DNA of 31,443 bases from positions 1 to 31,443 of the forward strand of contig JBMFUG010000022.1 in NCBI GenBank assembly GCA_049966695.1. Direction: 5' to 3'. Position numbers and translations under genes: made by a program. This document shows, piece by piece, positions 14,928-22,437 of the stretch. The notes below the pieces were generated by a model that was not told where the DNA came from, searched no databases, and saw only the letters and a list, made by a program, of their open reading frames with translations. Positions within the stretch are counted from its first letter, which is position 1, and each line of letters begins with the position of its first letter. Source of the DNA: JAKAWM01 sp049966695. Its GTDB lineage: Bacteria > Actinomycetota > Acidimicrobiia > Acidimicrobiales > Palsa-688.

Positions 14928-15506
14928 TTAGCTTCCAGCAGCACCTGAGGAAGTTTTACGCCTCCGGCGGGCACCGACATGGCGCTCCAGCAGGTCCTTG
15001 AAGGCTTCCTCGTCGCGTCCAGTAGCGAAGGCCCGGCTCGGTACCACAAGGCCGAACTGCCTGCCTCGCAGCAGCTGGTAGATCCCCGGCCCCCGGACGG
15101 CCTTCGTGAAGTAGTCCCAGCCCACTTCGCTCCTGCGGCCCATAAAGGTAAGGGTTGCCCCTTGCTCGTCGAAGCTGTGCTGCTGAGGTCCCTGTACAAC
15201 GGGGTTGCGACGCCAAGCAGCATTTGGCCCTTGGTAGAACATGGCACCGATAAGGACGAACCAAGCCGCACCGATGCCCACTGCATAGCCTGAGGCGGTG
15301 ACTACCCCGATGACCACGATGACAGCCATGATGCCAGATGCGAGCGCGACCAAGGCGGAACGCGCCATCATTTGCCGTTGAGCACTGGCAAACTCTGCCC
15401 TAGTGAGCGTGAACTCCACTGACACGCGCTGGCCCCCGGGCCCTGCTGAGCCCGTACCACCGTCGCCAGGCTGCTGTCCTTTGAGGTCATCGTCAACCAT
15501 GTTCAT
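14928..15506 (-). CDS. YcxB-like membrane protein
   Basis: A 192-residue protein resembling the YcxB family, membrane proteins of unknown function. After a Gly/Gln-rich tail of about 25 residues comes VSVEFTLTRAEFASAQRQM, the usual opening strand. Two membrane helices follow (about 50-70 and 73-92), then a C-terminal domain with HSFDEQGATLTFMGRRSEVGWDYFTKAVRG and LVVPSRAF, the typical YcxB ending. The start is placed at ATG 15506, with GAGG 11 bases upstream; ATG 15500 is an alternative. A longer reading to 15617 would run into the methyltransferase remnant. The first bases overlap that remnant by 14. C-terminal Arg/Lys cluster is unusual. Confidence 0.75.
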   Translation of the reverse strand: MNMVDDDLKGQQPGDGGTGSAGPGGQRVSVEFTLTRAEFASAQRQMMARSALVALASGIMAVIVVIGVVTASGYAVGIGAAWFVLIGAMFYQGPNAAWRRNPVVQGPQQHSFDEQGATLTFMGRRSEVGWDYFTKAVRGPGIYQLLRGRQFGLVVPSRAFATGRDEEAFKDLLERHVGARRRRKTSSGAAGS

Positions 15507-15822
15507 CGCCAGCTCTACCTCGCCGAAAGCTCGTGTACGACGTTGGGCCTTTTCGGGCCACGATGTTGAGCCGCACATAGTCGGTAACCGGCTCGAGCAT
15601 GGAGGCCGACACGTCAAGAGCTATGACCTGGCCACGAGGCAACCGGGCCAGAAGCGGCTGGGTCACTCGCCCACTGCCGCACCCAGCGTCGAGAACAGTC
15701 TCCTCGCCCGCCAAATCGAGCCGCTGGGGCACCCTGTGGCCCCACCGAGCCCGGGGGTTGGACAGGCGGTCGCAGAGGGCACCGTCCAGCTCTTTTTGCG
15801 GCCTACTGGCACCAGCGCCCAC
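15493..15822 (-). pseudogene. Truncated class I SAM-dependent methyltransferase
   Basis: Residues 12-76 of this 109-residue reading match the N-terminal part of trans-aconitate-methyltransferase-like enzymes: LDGALCDRLSNPRARWG, then motif I VLDAGCGSGRV at 43-53, and Asp70 in VIALDVSASML at the ribose-binding position. After about residue 77 the resemblance stops abruptly. A full enzyme needs about 250 residues, so the substrate half and much of the Rossmann fold are missing, and the YcxB gene occupies the downstream DNA. It therefore looks like a deletion remnant and should not be active. GTG at 15822 is the only evident start, 11 bases after the DUF4395 stop. Confidence 0.75.
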
Positions 15823-15833
15823 GCTTTACCACG

Positions 15834-16451
15834 TTAGAGGCCTTTCCCCATGTCTTGTCGCAGGCCGTTCGGCAAGGGCACGCCCGCTCGGTGCAGTGCA
15901 GGGTGGCCCAAGTGCTCCAAGCCGTCAGAAGCTTTGGCGCCCGAAGCCGTCAGTAGCTCTGGGTGGCGCAGGCGTAGGTCACCGCAGTGCTCGCAGAGCT
16001 CTTCGGGGACGAGCCCGGTCCTAATGAGCAGGCCAAAGATGCGGCAACCGAGGCAGTACCCGGCGAAGGACTCCAACGAAGCCGCGCCAGCCAAGAGGCC
16101 GACAATCACGAGGGCACCTAAGTGGTCAGAGAAGGCAAACCATAGCACTAGCGCTGAAGTCGAAAAGGCCACCCCCATGCCCTGAGCAAAGCGTTTGGGA
16201 GGCCCGGCTACAGGCCGCTCAGCAGCCAGCCTGGGCGCTACGACCCTGGTGGCTAACAACCCTAGAGGGCTCAGCTTGGGCCCCGTAAGTACTCGTGCCC
16301 AGAACCCGTAAGCGAGCGGCACCAGTAACCAGGCTTGCCGGGACACGATGACTGCCAGGCACATCGCCACCACAACGCCCGCGACCACCCTAGCGGCGAC
16401 CTCGTTGACCGGGTCGGGAAAGCTGAACAAGGACTTCCAGCGAGCAGCCAT
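15834..16451 (-). CDS. DUF4395 membrane protein
   Basis: A 205-residue integral membrane protein of the DUF4395 family, function unknown. The signature FPDPVNEVAARVVAGVVV at 11-28 is clear, followed by YGFWARVLTGPKLSPLGLLATRVVAP (48-73), GPPKRFAQGMG (83-93), and the Cys pair YCLGCRIF at 132-139. Four hydrophobic segments are evident. Beyond the usual family end there is a tail with a second pair, CEHCGDLRLRHPELL (153-167), so four cysteines could act in metal binding or thiol exchange. The start is ATG 16451 with GGGGG 8 bases upstream, better than an in-frame codon at 16487. Two palindromes lie 30-57 bases upstream. The methyltransferase remnant follows at once. Confidence 0.88.
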   Translation of the reverse strand: MAARWKSLFSFPDPVNEVAARVVAGVVVAMCLAVIVSRQAWLLVPLAYGFWARVLTGPKLSPLGLLATRVVAPRLAAERPVAGPPKRFAQGMGVAFSTSALVLWFAFSDHLGALVIVGLLAGAASLESFAGYCLGCRIFGLLIRTGLVPEELCEHCGDLRLRHPELLTASGAKASDGLEHLGHPALHRAGVPLPNGLRQDMGKGL

Positions 16452-16480
16452 GTGCGCACCCCCAGGTTGTGTGCCCGTAC

Positions 16481-16508
16481 ATGACAAAGTTTATCATCTG
16501 AGTCAGAT
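16481..16508 (-). promoter_or_regulatory. Two abutting palindromes in the putative promoter of the DUF4395 gene
   Basis: ATGACAAAGTTTATCAT (16481-16497) is a 17-base odd-centred palindrome with seven of eight pairs matching. ATCTGAGTCAGAT (16496-16508) is a perfect 13-base palindrome with a single central base; the two share two bases. On the minus strand TTGCAA (16514-16509) and TAAACT (16492-16487), 16 bases apart, could be -35 and -10 boxes, so the palindromes sit on the promoter core, 30-57 bases upstream of the start at 16451. This AT-rich island stands out from its GC-rich surroundings. The binding protein is unknown. Confidence 0.55.
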
Positions 16509-16566
16509 TTTGCAAACGCCTTCGGCGCCGTACGCGTCCAGCCACCCGGCTCGTGCTGGATGGGGC

Positions 16567-17880
16567 TCAATGCTGACGCAGCTCGGCATCGGCGTCGCCT
16601 CCGCCTAGCTGCCAACTACCTGTGTCGTAGTTGTTGCGCGGCCCCCTGTCCACTCCGGGCACGGAGGTGAGGTGCTCGGGCACATTAGGGAGCACGTCTT
16701 GGAAGTACGACTTAGCCGCCGCCGTCGTGCCGATGTCACGGCCCGCCTTCTCCGACAAGAACCAGCGGTGCTCCAGCACTTCATGGAAGACCTCAGCCGG
16801 TGACAGCCTGGTGTTGTACTCAGCCGGCATGAGGCGCATGACCTTGTCGTAGACGTCGCGTAGCCAACGGCTCGCAGCCACCATGGTCGGTACCCGCTTG
16901 CCCTCCAGTTTCTCGAGGTGGCTGCGGTAGCTGGCAATGTCGTTCAACAAGCGGCGGGCCTGGTTTTCTTGTGCGTCCAAGCCAGTCAAGATGCGCAGCT
17001 GGTGCCGGTGCTGGCCCGGTTCGGCCACCCGGGTGCGTATCCGCATCCGGTAACCTTCGTCGACGCTCACAAGTTCGACTTCGTCCGCGTCGAAACCCAG
17101 GTCGTTCAGTCGCCGCAGCCGTTCCGCTATGCGGTAACGCTGCTCTTCGGGACGGATCACCACGTCTTCAGTAAGTGCCGACCACAAACGGTGATAACGG
17201 TTTGGGATCTCCTCGGCCAGCTCAACTGGCTCCACGTCGGCGGGCAGGAGGCCAGCCCCAGCCAGGTCCAATAGCTCTCCCCCGACCCGTTCGTAGGCCA
17301 GCTCCACGTCGTACTCCCTCTGGCCGTCAGTAAGAGCGGGGTGCAGCTCGCTCGTCTCAGCATCGACGAAGATCGCTTGGAGGGTACCAGCGTCCAGGCG
17401 GAACAGGGTGTTGGAGAGCGAGCAGTCCCCCCAGAAGAACCCCGCTAAGTGGAGGCGCACGAGCAGTTCCACCAAAGCGTCCAGGAGCTGGTCGGTCGGC
17501 CTAGGACGGTGCGGGCTTGAGTACAAGGCGCGGTACGTGGTCGAGTACTCGAGGTAACAGGTGCAAAGCACCGCGTCCAGCTCGGCCCCGTCGCGCTCGC
17601 CCCGGTCAAAGACGATCCCAAGCGGCTCGACCGCAGGGATCCCCAGTTCGGACAGCCGGCGCAAAAGACGGTACTCGCGACGAGCTAAGGGCTCCTGCAT
17701 CTCCTTTAAGGCGTAAAGCCGGCCTTGGTCTACCGCAAAGCGGACAACGTGGCGGGAGGTGCCCCGGTGGCGGATCTCGACCATGCGCTCGTCCTGCCAC
17801 TCCTCCAGCGGGAGATCCCAGGGCAGGCTGAGCAGGCCGGCAGCCACGTTGGCGGGTGGGCGAAACACGTAGCGCACCAT
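16567..17880 (-). CDS. DUF4032 protein with kinase-like fold (LPS-kinase-like)
   Basis: A 437-residue protein of the DUF4032 group, kinase-like proteins widespread in Actinobacteria. In the N-terminal half, Lys59 in LYALKEM, Glu69 in RREYRLL, Asp152 and Asn157 in FFWGDCSLSNTLFR, and Asp173 in IFVDAETSEL fit the ATP-binding Lys, helix-C Glu, catalytic Asp, metal-binding Asn and DFG-type Asp of a protein-kinase fold. The catalytic loop is WGD rather than HRD, as in Kdo/WaaP-like kinases. The C-terminal half (about 200-437) is the DUF4032 region, ending in a Tyr/Asn/Gly-rich tail. The substrate is unknown. ATG 17880 (MVRYVFRPP) fits family starts; GTG 17928 is possible. It is divergent from the PAC2 gene, 68 bases away. 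Confidence 0.88.
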   Translation of the reverse strand: MVRYVFRPPANVAAGLLSLPWDLPLEEWQDERMVEIRHRGTSRHVVRFAVDQGRLYALKEMQEPLARREYRLLRRLSELGIPAVEPLGIVFDRGERDGAELDAVLCTCYLEYSTTYRALYSSPHRPRPTDQLLDALVELLVRLHLAGFFWGDCSLSNTLFRLDAGTLQAIFVDAETSELHPALTDGQREYDVELAYERVGGELLDLAGAGLLPADVEPVELAEEIPNRYHRLWSALTEDVVIRPEEQRYRIAERLRRLNDLGFDADEVELVSVDEGYRMRIRTRVAEPGQHRHQLRILTGLDAQENQARRLLNDIASYRSHLEKLEGKRVPTMVAASRWLRDVYDKVMRLMPAEYNTRLSPAEVFHEVLEHRWFLSEKAGRDIGTTAAAKSYFQDVLPNVPEHLTSVPGVDRGPRNNYDTGSWQLGGGDADAELRQH

Positions 17881-17948
17881 GCCAGTGTCGCACTTGGACA
17901 GAGCAAGCGCACCTGATAAAGGGCCCACGAAGAACTAGCCTGGAGCGG

Positions 17949-18827
17949 ATGGAGCTGCTCCGTTGGGAACGCCGGCCGAGCCTCCGCCAGCCGGTCTTGA
18001 TAGCGGCCTTTGAAGGGTGGAACGACGCAGGCAATGCGGCTTCGGGTGCAGTCGGGCACCTAGCTCGTGAGTGGGGCGCGACCCGTTTCGCTAGCTTCGA
18101 TGCCGAGGAGCTGTTCGATTTCACCTCAGTACGCCCTCAAGTGCGCCTGGAGGCCGGGGAGACCCGACGGCTTGAGTGGCCCGAGGTCGTCCTGGTGAGC
18201 GCCGCCCTGCCCGAAACTGACCGTGACGCCGTCCTCATGTACGGGCCGGAGCCCCAGCTGCGCTGGCGTGGCTTTGCTAGCGAGCTTTGCGAGGCTTGCG
18301 GGGCCATCGGGGTGAGCTCAGCCCTGCTCTTGGGGGCAATGCTCGCCGATGTGCCGCACACTCGTCCCGTCAGGGTCAGCGGGGGAGCAACGACCCCGGA
18401 ACTGGCCGCCCTCGCGAACCTCGAGCCCTCTTACTACGAGGGGCCCACAGGGATCGTGGGCGTCATATCCGACCTATTGGCCAAGCAAGGGATCCCCAGC
18501 GCTTCACTTTGGGCGAGCGTCCCGCACTATGTGTCCCAAAGCTCGTCGCCCAAGGCGACCCTTGCCCTCGTCGACAGGGTGACGAGGCTGCTCGGGACAA
18601 AAGTGAGCACCACCGAACTTCAAATAGCGTCAGCCGCCTACGAACGTCAGGTCAATGAGCTGGTGGCATCGGACGAGGAGGCCTCGGCCTACGTGAGCAA
18701 GCTGGAGGAACAGGATGCCGAGGAGCGCCAGGCTCAGGCACGCAACACGTACCGCCTCCGTATGGTCTCCGGTGAGGGCCTGGTAGCTGAAGCGGAGAGG
18801 TACCTGCGCGAGCACCGCAAAGACTGA
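17949..18827 (+). CDS. PAC2 family protein (proteasome-assembly-chaperone-like)
   Basis: A 292-residue cytosolic protein of the PAC2 family. The opening QPVLIAAFEGWNDAGNAASGAVGHLAREW (residues 14-42) is the family hallmark, followed by RLEWPEVVLVSA, GPEPQLRWRGFASEL, and GPTGIVGVISDLLAKQGIPSASLWASVPHYV, which carries the conserved Gly-Pro-Thr-Gly. The last 60 residues are charged and probably helical (ASAYVSKLEEQDAEERQAQA). Eukaryotic PAC2 helps assemble the proteasome; the actinobacterial role is not settled, though these lineages often have proteasomes. The ATG at 17949 has GGAGCGG just upstream; a longer reading from 17856 overlaps the divergent gene. TTGGAC at 17894 and GATAAA at 17915, 15 bases apart, are a weak promoter guess. 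Confidence 0.9.
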   Translation: MELLRWERRPSLRQPVLIAAFEGWNDAGNAASGAVGHLAREWGATRFASFDAEELFDFTSVRPQVRLEAGETRRLEWPEVVLVSAALPETDRDAVLMYGPEPQLRWRGFASELCEACGAIGVSSALLLGAMLADVPHTRPVRVSGGATTPELAALANLEPSYYEGPTGIVGVISDLLAKQGIPSASLWASVPHYVSQSSSPKATLALVDRVTRLLGTKVSTTELQIASAAYERQVNELVASDEEASAYVSKLEEQDAEERQAQARNTYRLRMVSGEGLVAEAERYLREHRKD

Positions 18828-18867
18828 CGACCACCGGACAAGCCCCTAATTGGTGCAGGATGGTGGT

Positions 18868-19275
18868 GTGGCAACATGCCCTCACGGTTTCCCCCAAGGC
18901 GAGTGCCTGATCTGCCAGACGTTGGGCAACGGGCCTGTGGCCCCCTCCACCCGCGCAAAGTTGAAAGAACGCCAAGCCGAAAAGGCAAGCTCCCTAAAAG
19001 GCGTGGGCACTTCGGGCCCGGCCACTTTGGCACCACGGCCGACAAGGGACTTGCCCACAACAGGGTTGTCTGCTGAACGCGCTACCATGCGCCACGGGTG
19101 GCGGGCTGCTTGGGCCCTCATCGCCGCTTTGGTCATCGCAGGCACTGTCATTTGGGCCTTCGCAGGCCTGTTCACGCTGGCCTTCCACGTCGCCGAGTAC
19201 GTGGTACTGGTCGCGCTAGCCAGCTGGGCCGGCTACAAGGTCGGCTACGCAAGTGGTCGTCGGCACCGGGAATAG
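18868..19275 (+). CDS. Small membrane protein with N-terminal Cys/His cluster
   Basis: A 135-residue protein that I do not recognise by name. The N-terminus has CPHGFPQGECLIC, with Cys4, His6, Cys13 and Cys16, a spacing able to bind zinc. A charged, Pro/Thr-rich linker covers about 20-78. Two hydrophobic segments (about 82-105 and 109-125) follow, ending in GYKVGYASGRRHRE, so the metal site and tail probably both face the cytosol. I chose GTG 18868 because AGGA lies 7 bases upstream and the Cys cluster then starts at once; TTG 18850 or GTG 18853 are alternatives. It follows the PAC2 gene by 40 bases on the same strand and is probably co-transcribed. Confidence 0.7.
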   Translation: MATCPHGFPQGECLICQTLGNGPVAPSTRAKLKERQAEKASSLKGVGTSGPATLAPRPTRDLPTTGLSAERATMRHGWRAAWALIAALVIAGTVIWAFAGLFTLAFHVAEYVVLVALASWAGYKVGYASGRRHRE

Positions 19276-19381
19276 CTGGCACGCACCTATCGGCGTGCCG
19301 TTACTACCAATACCAAGTCGTGACGACTAGGAACCTACGCAAATGTGGGCAACCGCGCCGAAAAGGACCTTCGACGAACGC

Positions 19382-19412
19382 CAACTACCGAGCTGCCAAC
19401 AGCAAGTAGTTG
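19382..19412. terminator. Candidate bidirectional terminator hairpin
   Basis: CAACTAC (19382-19388) pairs with GTAGTTG (19406-19412), and inside it GCTG (19392-19395) pairs with CAGC (19400-19403) around CCAA. It lies in the 159-base gap between convergent genes (stops at 19275 and 19435), the right place for shared termination. No T-run follows on either strand, so function is inferred from position and stem. Nothing else is seen in 19276-19434. Confidence 0.45.
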
Positions 19413-19434
19413 AGCAGCCGCGCCCTGGGGCTCG

Positions 19435-20631
19435 TCAGTTCCAGATGGCCGAGCCGCTGTCTGCGTCGAAAAAGTGAAGGTGCTCGGTGTCTACGACGAA
19501 AGCAGCCCGTGAACCGGCCTTGAGCTCCGAGCGCGGGACTACCCGGGCCACGCCCTCCGACTTGGTGCCGGCCCCCTGTAGCACCGGAGCTGCTCCCAGC
19601 TCGTGCGCCTCTTGAGCAGCAGCGGCTTCTTCGGACCTGGCCTTGGGGGCCTCGATCAAGAAGTGCACCTGCAGCTCGTTGCCAAGCGCCTCGATCAGCT
19701 CGACGTCAGCGTACAGGATCGTCCCTGGGTCTGGCTGCGGCACCAGCGCGGCATCTGCAAGGTGCTCGGGACGGATCCCCACGATCACCTTGTGCCCCTT
19801 CATAGCCGCAAGCCCAGGACGGCTCTGCATGAGCGAACGAGGCAGTACGAGCGACTGCGGGCCGATCTTTACCTGGTCGCCCTCTGGGGTTATGACAGCC
19901 TCGTACAGGTTCATGGCCGGGGAGCCGATGAAGGCAGCGACGAAAATGTTGTCGGGACGTTCGTAAAGGTTTTGCGGCGTGCCGCACTGTTGCAGCCGGC
20001 CCATGTGCAGCACTGCAACCCTGTCCCCCATCGTCATGGCCTCAGTTTGGTCGTGGGTCACGTAGAGAGTTGCCACACCGACACGACGCTGGATACGGGA
20101 GATCTCGGCACGCATCTGCACCCGCATTTTTGCGTCCAGGTTGGACAGCGGCTCGTCCATGAGGAACACCGACGGCTCGCGCACGATAGCCCGGCCCATA
20201 GCTACCCTCTGTCGCTGGCCACCAGACAACTGTGCGGGCTTGCTGTTGAGGTAGTCAGTGAGGCCCAGCAGCTGGGCGGCCTCACGGACTTTGGCTTTTA
20301 TCTCGTCTTTGGGCACCTTGCGCAGTTTGAGGGCAAAACCAATGTTCTCGGCTACCGTCATATGTGGGTACAGGGCATAGCTCTGGAACACCATGGCAAC
20401 GTTGCGGTCCTTTGGGGGTAGGTCGTTGACCACCTGGCCACCCATCCGGAGCGTCCCCGAACTGATGTCCTCCAGCCCGGCGACCATACGCAAAGCGGTT
20501 GTCTTGCCAGAACCGGACGGCCCGACGAGGACCATCAGCTCCCCTTCAGCCACTTCAAGATCCAAGTCTGTCACGGCCGGCAGGCCGTTCGGGTAGACCT
20601 TGGAAACCTTGTCCAAGGTGATAGTTGCCAT
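19435..20631 (-). CDS. ugpC: Sugar ABC transporter ATPase (UgpC/MsmK/MalK type)
   Basis: A 398-residue ATPase of the carbohydrate-importer class that couples ATP hydrolysis to uptake by a membrane permease pair. Walker A is GPSGSGKTT at 37-45, the Q-loop is in VFQSYALYPH at 81-90, the signature LSGGQ at 135-139, Walker B FLMDE at 156-160, and the H-loop in YVTHDQTEAMTM. The C-terminal third (about 235-398) is the OB/TOBE regulatory domain, with an Ala/Glu-rich insertion near residues 325-345. No permease or binding-protein gene is adjacent, so it probably serves several importers, as MsiK does in Streptomyces. The ATG at 20631 has a strong AGGAGG ribosome binding site. The exact sugar is unknown. 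Confidence 0.92.
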   Translation of the reverse strand: MATITLDKVSKVYPNGLPAVTDLDLEVAEGELMVLVGPSGSGKTTALRMVAGLEDISSGTLRMGGQVVNDLPPKDRNVAMVFQSYALYPHMTVAENIGFALKLRKVPKDEIKAKVREAAQLLGLTDYLNSKPAQLSGGQRQRVAMGRAIVREPSVFLMDEPLSNLDAKMRVQMRAEISRIQRRVGVATLYVTHDQTEAMTMGDRVAVLHMGRLQQCGTPQNLYERPDNIFVAAFIGSPAMNLYEAVITPEGDQVKIGPQSLVLPRSLMQSRPGLAAMKGHKVIVGIRPEHLADAALVPQPDPGTILYADVELIEALGNELQVHFLIEAPKARSEEAAAAQEAHELGAAPVLQGAGTKSEGVARVVPRSELKAGSRAAFVVDTEHLHFFDADSGSAIWN

Positions 20632-20687
20632 GGCACCTCCTAAAGTCCCTGACTAAGGTTATCTCTACTCAAGGCGCACTTCCACCA

Positions 20688-20700
20688 GCCCCGACGGGGC
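20688..20700. terminator. Short GC hairpin after the epimerase gene
   Basis: GCCCC (20688-20692) pairs with GGGGC (20696-20700) around a 3-base loop. It lies 25-37 bases past the stop of the minus-strand epimerase gene and before the ugpC ribosome binding site. No T-run follows. It may be a weak terminator or attenuator between the two genes. Confidence 0.35.
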
Positions 20701-20724
20701 AGCGACGGCCAGGGGGCGAGCCCG

Positions 20725-21738
20725 CTACGAGCGAGCACCAACAGCTTTCGCCTGCTCAAGAGCCTGAAGGTAGATGGCCGCCAGCCTGTCCCAAACAGCG
20801 TTCGCAGCCTCGTCCAACCCCTGGTGCTCAGGGTGGGCGTCCAGCCAGGCAACCGTCTCACGGATGCCCTCGGCGAAGGGGACTTTTGCAGCAAAGTCGG
20901 GGACCAGCCTGCGTAGTTTCGAGTTGTCAAAAACCGTGCAGTAGATCTTGTCACCCAGCAAGCTGCCCTCTTGCCCGGGGTCAGCGGCCACCAACGCATC
21001 TGTAGGCACGTGCAGTAAGTGCGCCTCCGCCCCGCAGGCGTCTGCCAGGTACCTGTAAATCTGGTCCCAGGTGAGAGCTTCGTCGGACGTTATGTGGAAA
21101 TCTTCGCCGAGTGCTTCGGCCCGTCCCAGCAGGCCGGTCAACCCCCGGGCAAAGTCCCTGTTGTGCGTGATGGTCCAGATGGCCGTGCCGTCCCCGGGGA
21201 CCAGCACCGGCGCAGCGCGCCGGATGCGGTCGACGATCGTGTACGGCTTGGCCCAACTGCCTACGCAAACTGGGATCTGGGTCAGCCCGTAGGTGAGCGT
21301 CGGCCGCACAATAGTCCAAGCCAGCTCGTCTGTTCCTCTCAGGAGCAGCTCACAGGCGATCTTGTCTCGTGAGTACTGCCAGTATGGGTTGGACAGGGGC
21401 GTCGACTCTGTCACCAGCCAGTGCGATGGGGGCTTTTCGTAAGCACTTGCTGAGCTAATGAAGACGTACTGGCCCGTGCTGCCTCTAAAGGTCCTGATGT
21501 CCCTAGCCACGTCGGCCGGGACGTAGGCGACCCAGTCGACTACTACGTCCCAGTCAGTACCGGCGACGAGCCGGCCAAAGGCGGCTTCGTCGTGGACATC
21601 GCCCTTCAGCACCCGTGCCCCTGGCGGCGGGGCTTGCCGCCCACGGTTGAACAGCCAAAGCTCGTGCCCGGCAGCCAAGAGCTGCTCCGAGCACGCACTA
21701 CTGATGAGGCCCGTGCCTCCGATGAACAGTACCCGCAA
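20725..21738 (-). CDS. NAD-dependent epimerase/reductase-like protein (extended SDR)
   Basis: A 337-residue cytosolic oxidoreductase of the extended short-chain dehydrogenase family. The start is placed at TTG 21738 because GGGGG lies 8 bases upstream and the Rossmann strand RVLFIGGTGLISS (2-14, glycine motif at 7-11) then begins immediately, as in homologues. The active-site pair is Tyr122 and Lys126 in QYSRDKIACE, with Ser95-Ser96 in the preceding VFISSASAY. Substrate-binding features include VRPTLTYG and FHITSDEALTWDQIYRYLAD. It resembles nucleotide-sugar epimerases and the plastid-type CSP41 relatives, so both sugar nucleotide and RNA-related roles are conceivable. Upstream codons to 21885 read as non-coding sequence. 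Confidence 0.87.
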   Translation of the reverse strand: MRVLFIGGTGLISSACSEQLLAAGHELWLFNRGRQAPPPGARVLKGDVHDEAAFGRLVAGTDWDVVVDWVAYVPADVARDIRTFRGSTGQYVFISSASAYEKPPSHWLVTESTPLSNPYWQYSRDKIACELLLRGTDELAWTIVRPTLTYGLTQIPVCVGSWAKPYTIVDRIRRAAPVLVPGDGTAIWTITHNRDFARGLTGLLGRAEALGEDFHITSDEALTWDQIYRYLADACGAEAHLLHVPTDALVAADPGQEGSLLGDKIYCTVFDNSKLRRLVPDFAAKVPFAEGIRETVAWLDAHPEHQGLDEAANAVWDRLAAIYLQALEQAKAVGARS

Positions 21739-21913
21739 GTTACGAGCCCCCGAGGACGCCGAGCTCTGCCGTGCAAGACATACCGGCCATAGGCTAGCGG
21801 GCACGGGGGCCTGGCACCTGGCCGGGCCAGCTCGGCGCCAGCAGGCCAGGTCGTCGTAGTGCCGCCGCGGGAGAGGCGCCCGCACCTACGCCGAAAGCCG
21901 AGGTTGCTGGCAG

Positions 21914-21943
21914 TTGGACGCGTACAGTACCTAGAGTTATCTT
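21914..21943 (+). promoter_or_regulatory. Weak candidate promoter before the divIC-like gene
   Basis: TTGGAC (21914-21919) and TATCTT (21938-21943), 18 bases apart, lie in the 294-base gap between the divergent epimerase start (21738) and the divIC-like gene. This is the most AT-rich part of that gap. Matches to the consensus boxes are partial. I see nothing else in 21739-21996. Confidence 0.25.
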
Positions 21944-22032
21944 TTATCTCACTCCAGCCACAACCGCCACTTGAGTAACAACAACCGGGGGCAACGCTGA
22001 AAACCAGGGCACGCAGGGCGACCAGGAACATC

Positions 22033-22359
22033 GTGATCTTGGCCGTACTGGCCGGGGTCGGTTACGCCTTCGCACTGCCGACGCGCACGTACCTGGCGCA
22101 AGAGCGCACCATAGCCGCAGAGCGCCACGCCGTGGCGGTCTTACGCTCGGAAGACTCCAGGCTGTCTGCCCAGGTAAAGTCGCTCCACACTGACTCGACC
22201 ATCGAGCAGCTAGCTCGCCAGGAGTTCGGTCTCGTGTTCCAGGGCCAGCAGGCTTACGACGTTCTCCCGGCCCCCTACGCTCCCCAGCCAAAAACCTCGC
22301 CCCGGCCAGCAAAGCGCTCTTCTTGGTACTCGCACTTGGAGTTTTGGCGTTACTTTTGA
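22033..22359 (+). CDS. DivIC/FtsB-like septum formation initiator
   Basis: A 108-residue single-pass membrane protein of the FtsB/DivIC type, part of the divisome subcomplex that activates septal peptidoglycan synthesis. A hydrophobic segment (2-16) is followed by RTYLAQERTIAAERHAVAVL and a further helical stretch to about 60, the expected coiled coil, then LARQEFGLVFQGQQAYDVLP, the classic FtsB family motif. The tail is Pro/Lys-rich. GTG 22033 has AGGA upstream, but it leaves no positive N-terminus. A CTG at 21997 lies 5 bases after GGGGG and would add 12 residues rich in Arg and Lys (KTRARRATRN). The gene leads the DUF501-Ppx run and is 78 bases before it. Confidence 0.83.
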   Translation: MILAVLAGVGYAFALPTRTYLAQERTIAAERHAVAVLRSEDSRLSAQVKSLHTDSTIEQLARQEFGLVFQGQQAYDVLPAPYAPQPKTSPRPAKRSSWYSHLEFWRYF

Positions 22360-22437
22360 CCGGTGGCCTGTCAGCAAAACCCAAGACGCCGGACAGCTGG
22401 GACGGCGCAAGTAGTGACCGGCACGGCGGCTAGGCCT

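Noticed and set aside
17606..18124. 172-codon minus-strand open frame across the DUF4032/PAC2 promoter region
   Set aside because: It overlaps the starts of both recognised genes in a different frame and shows no motif.
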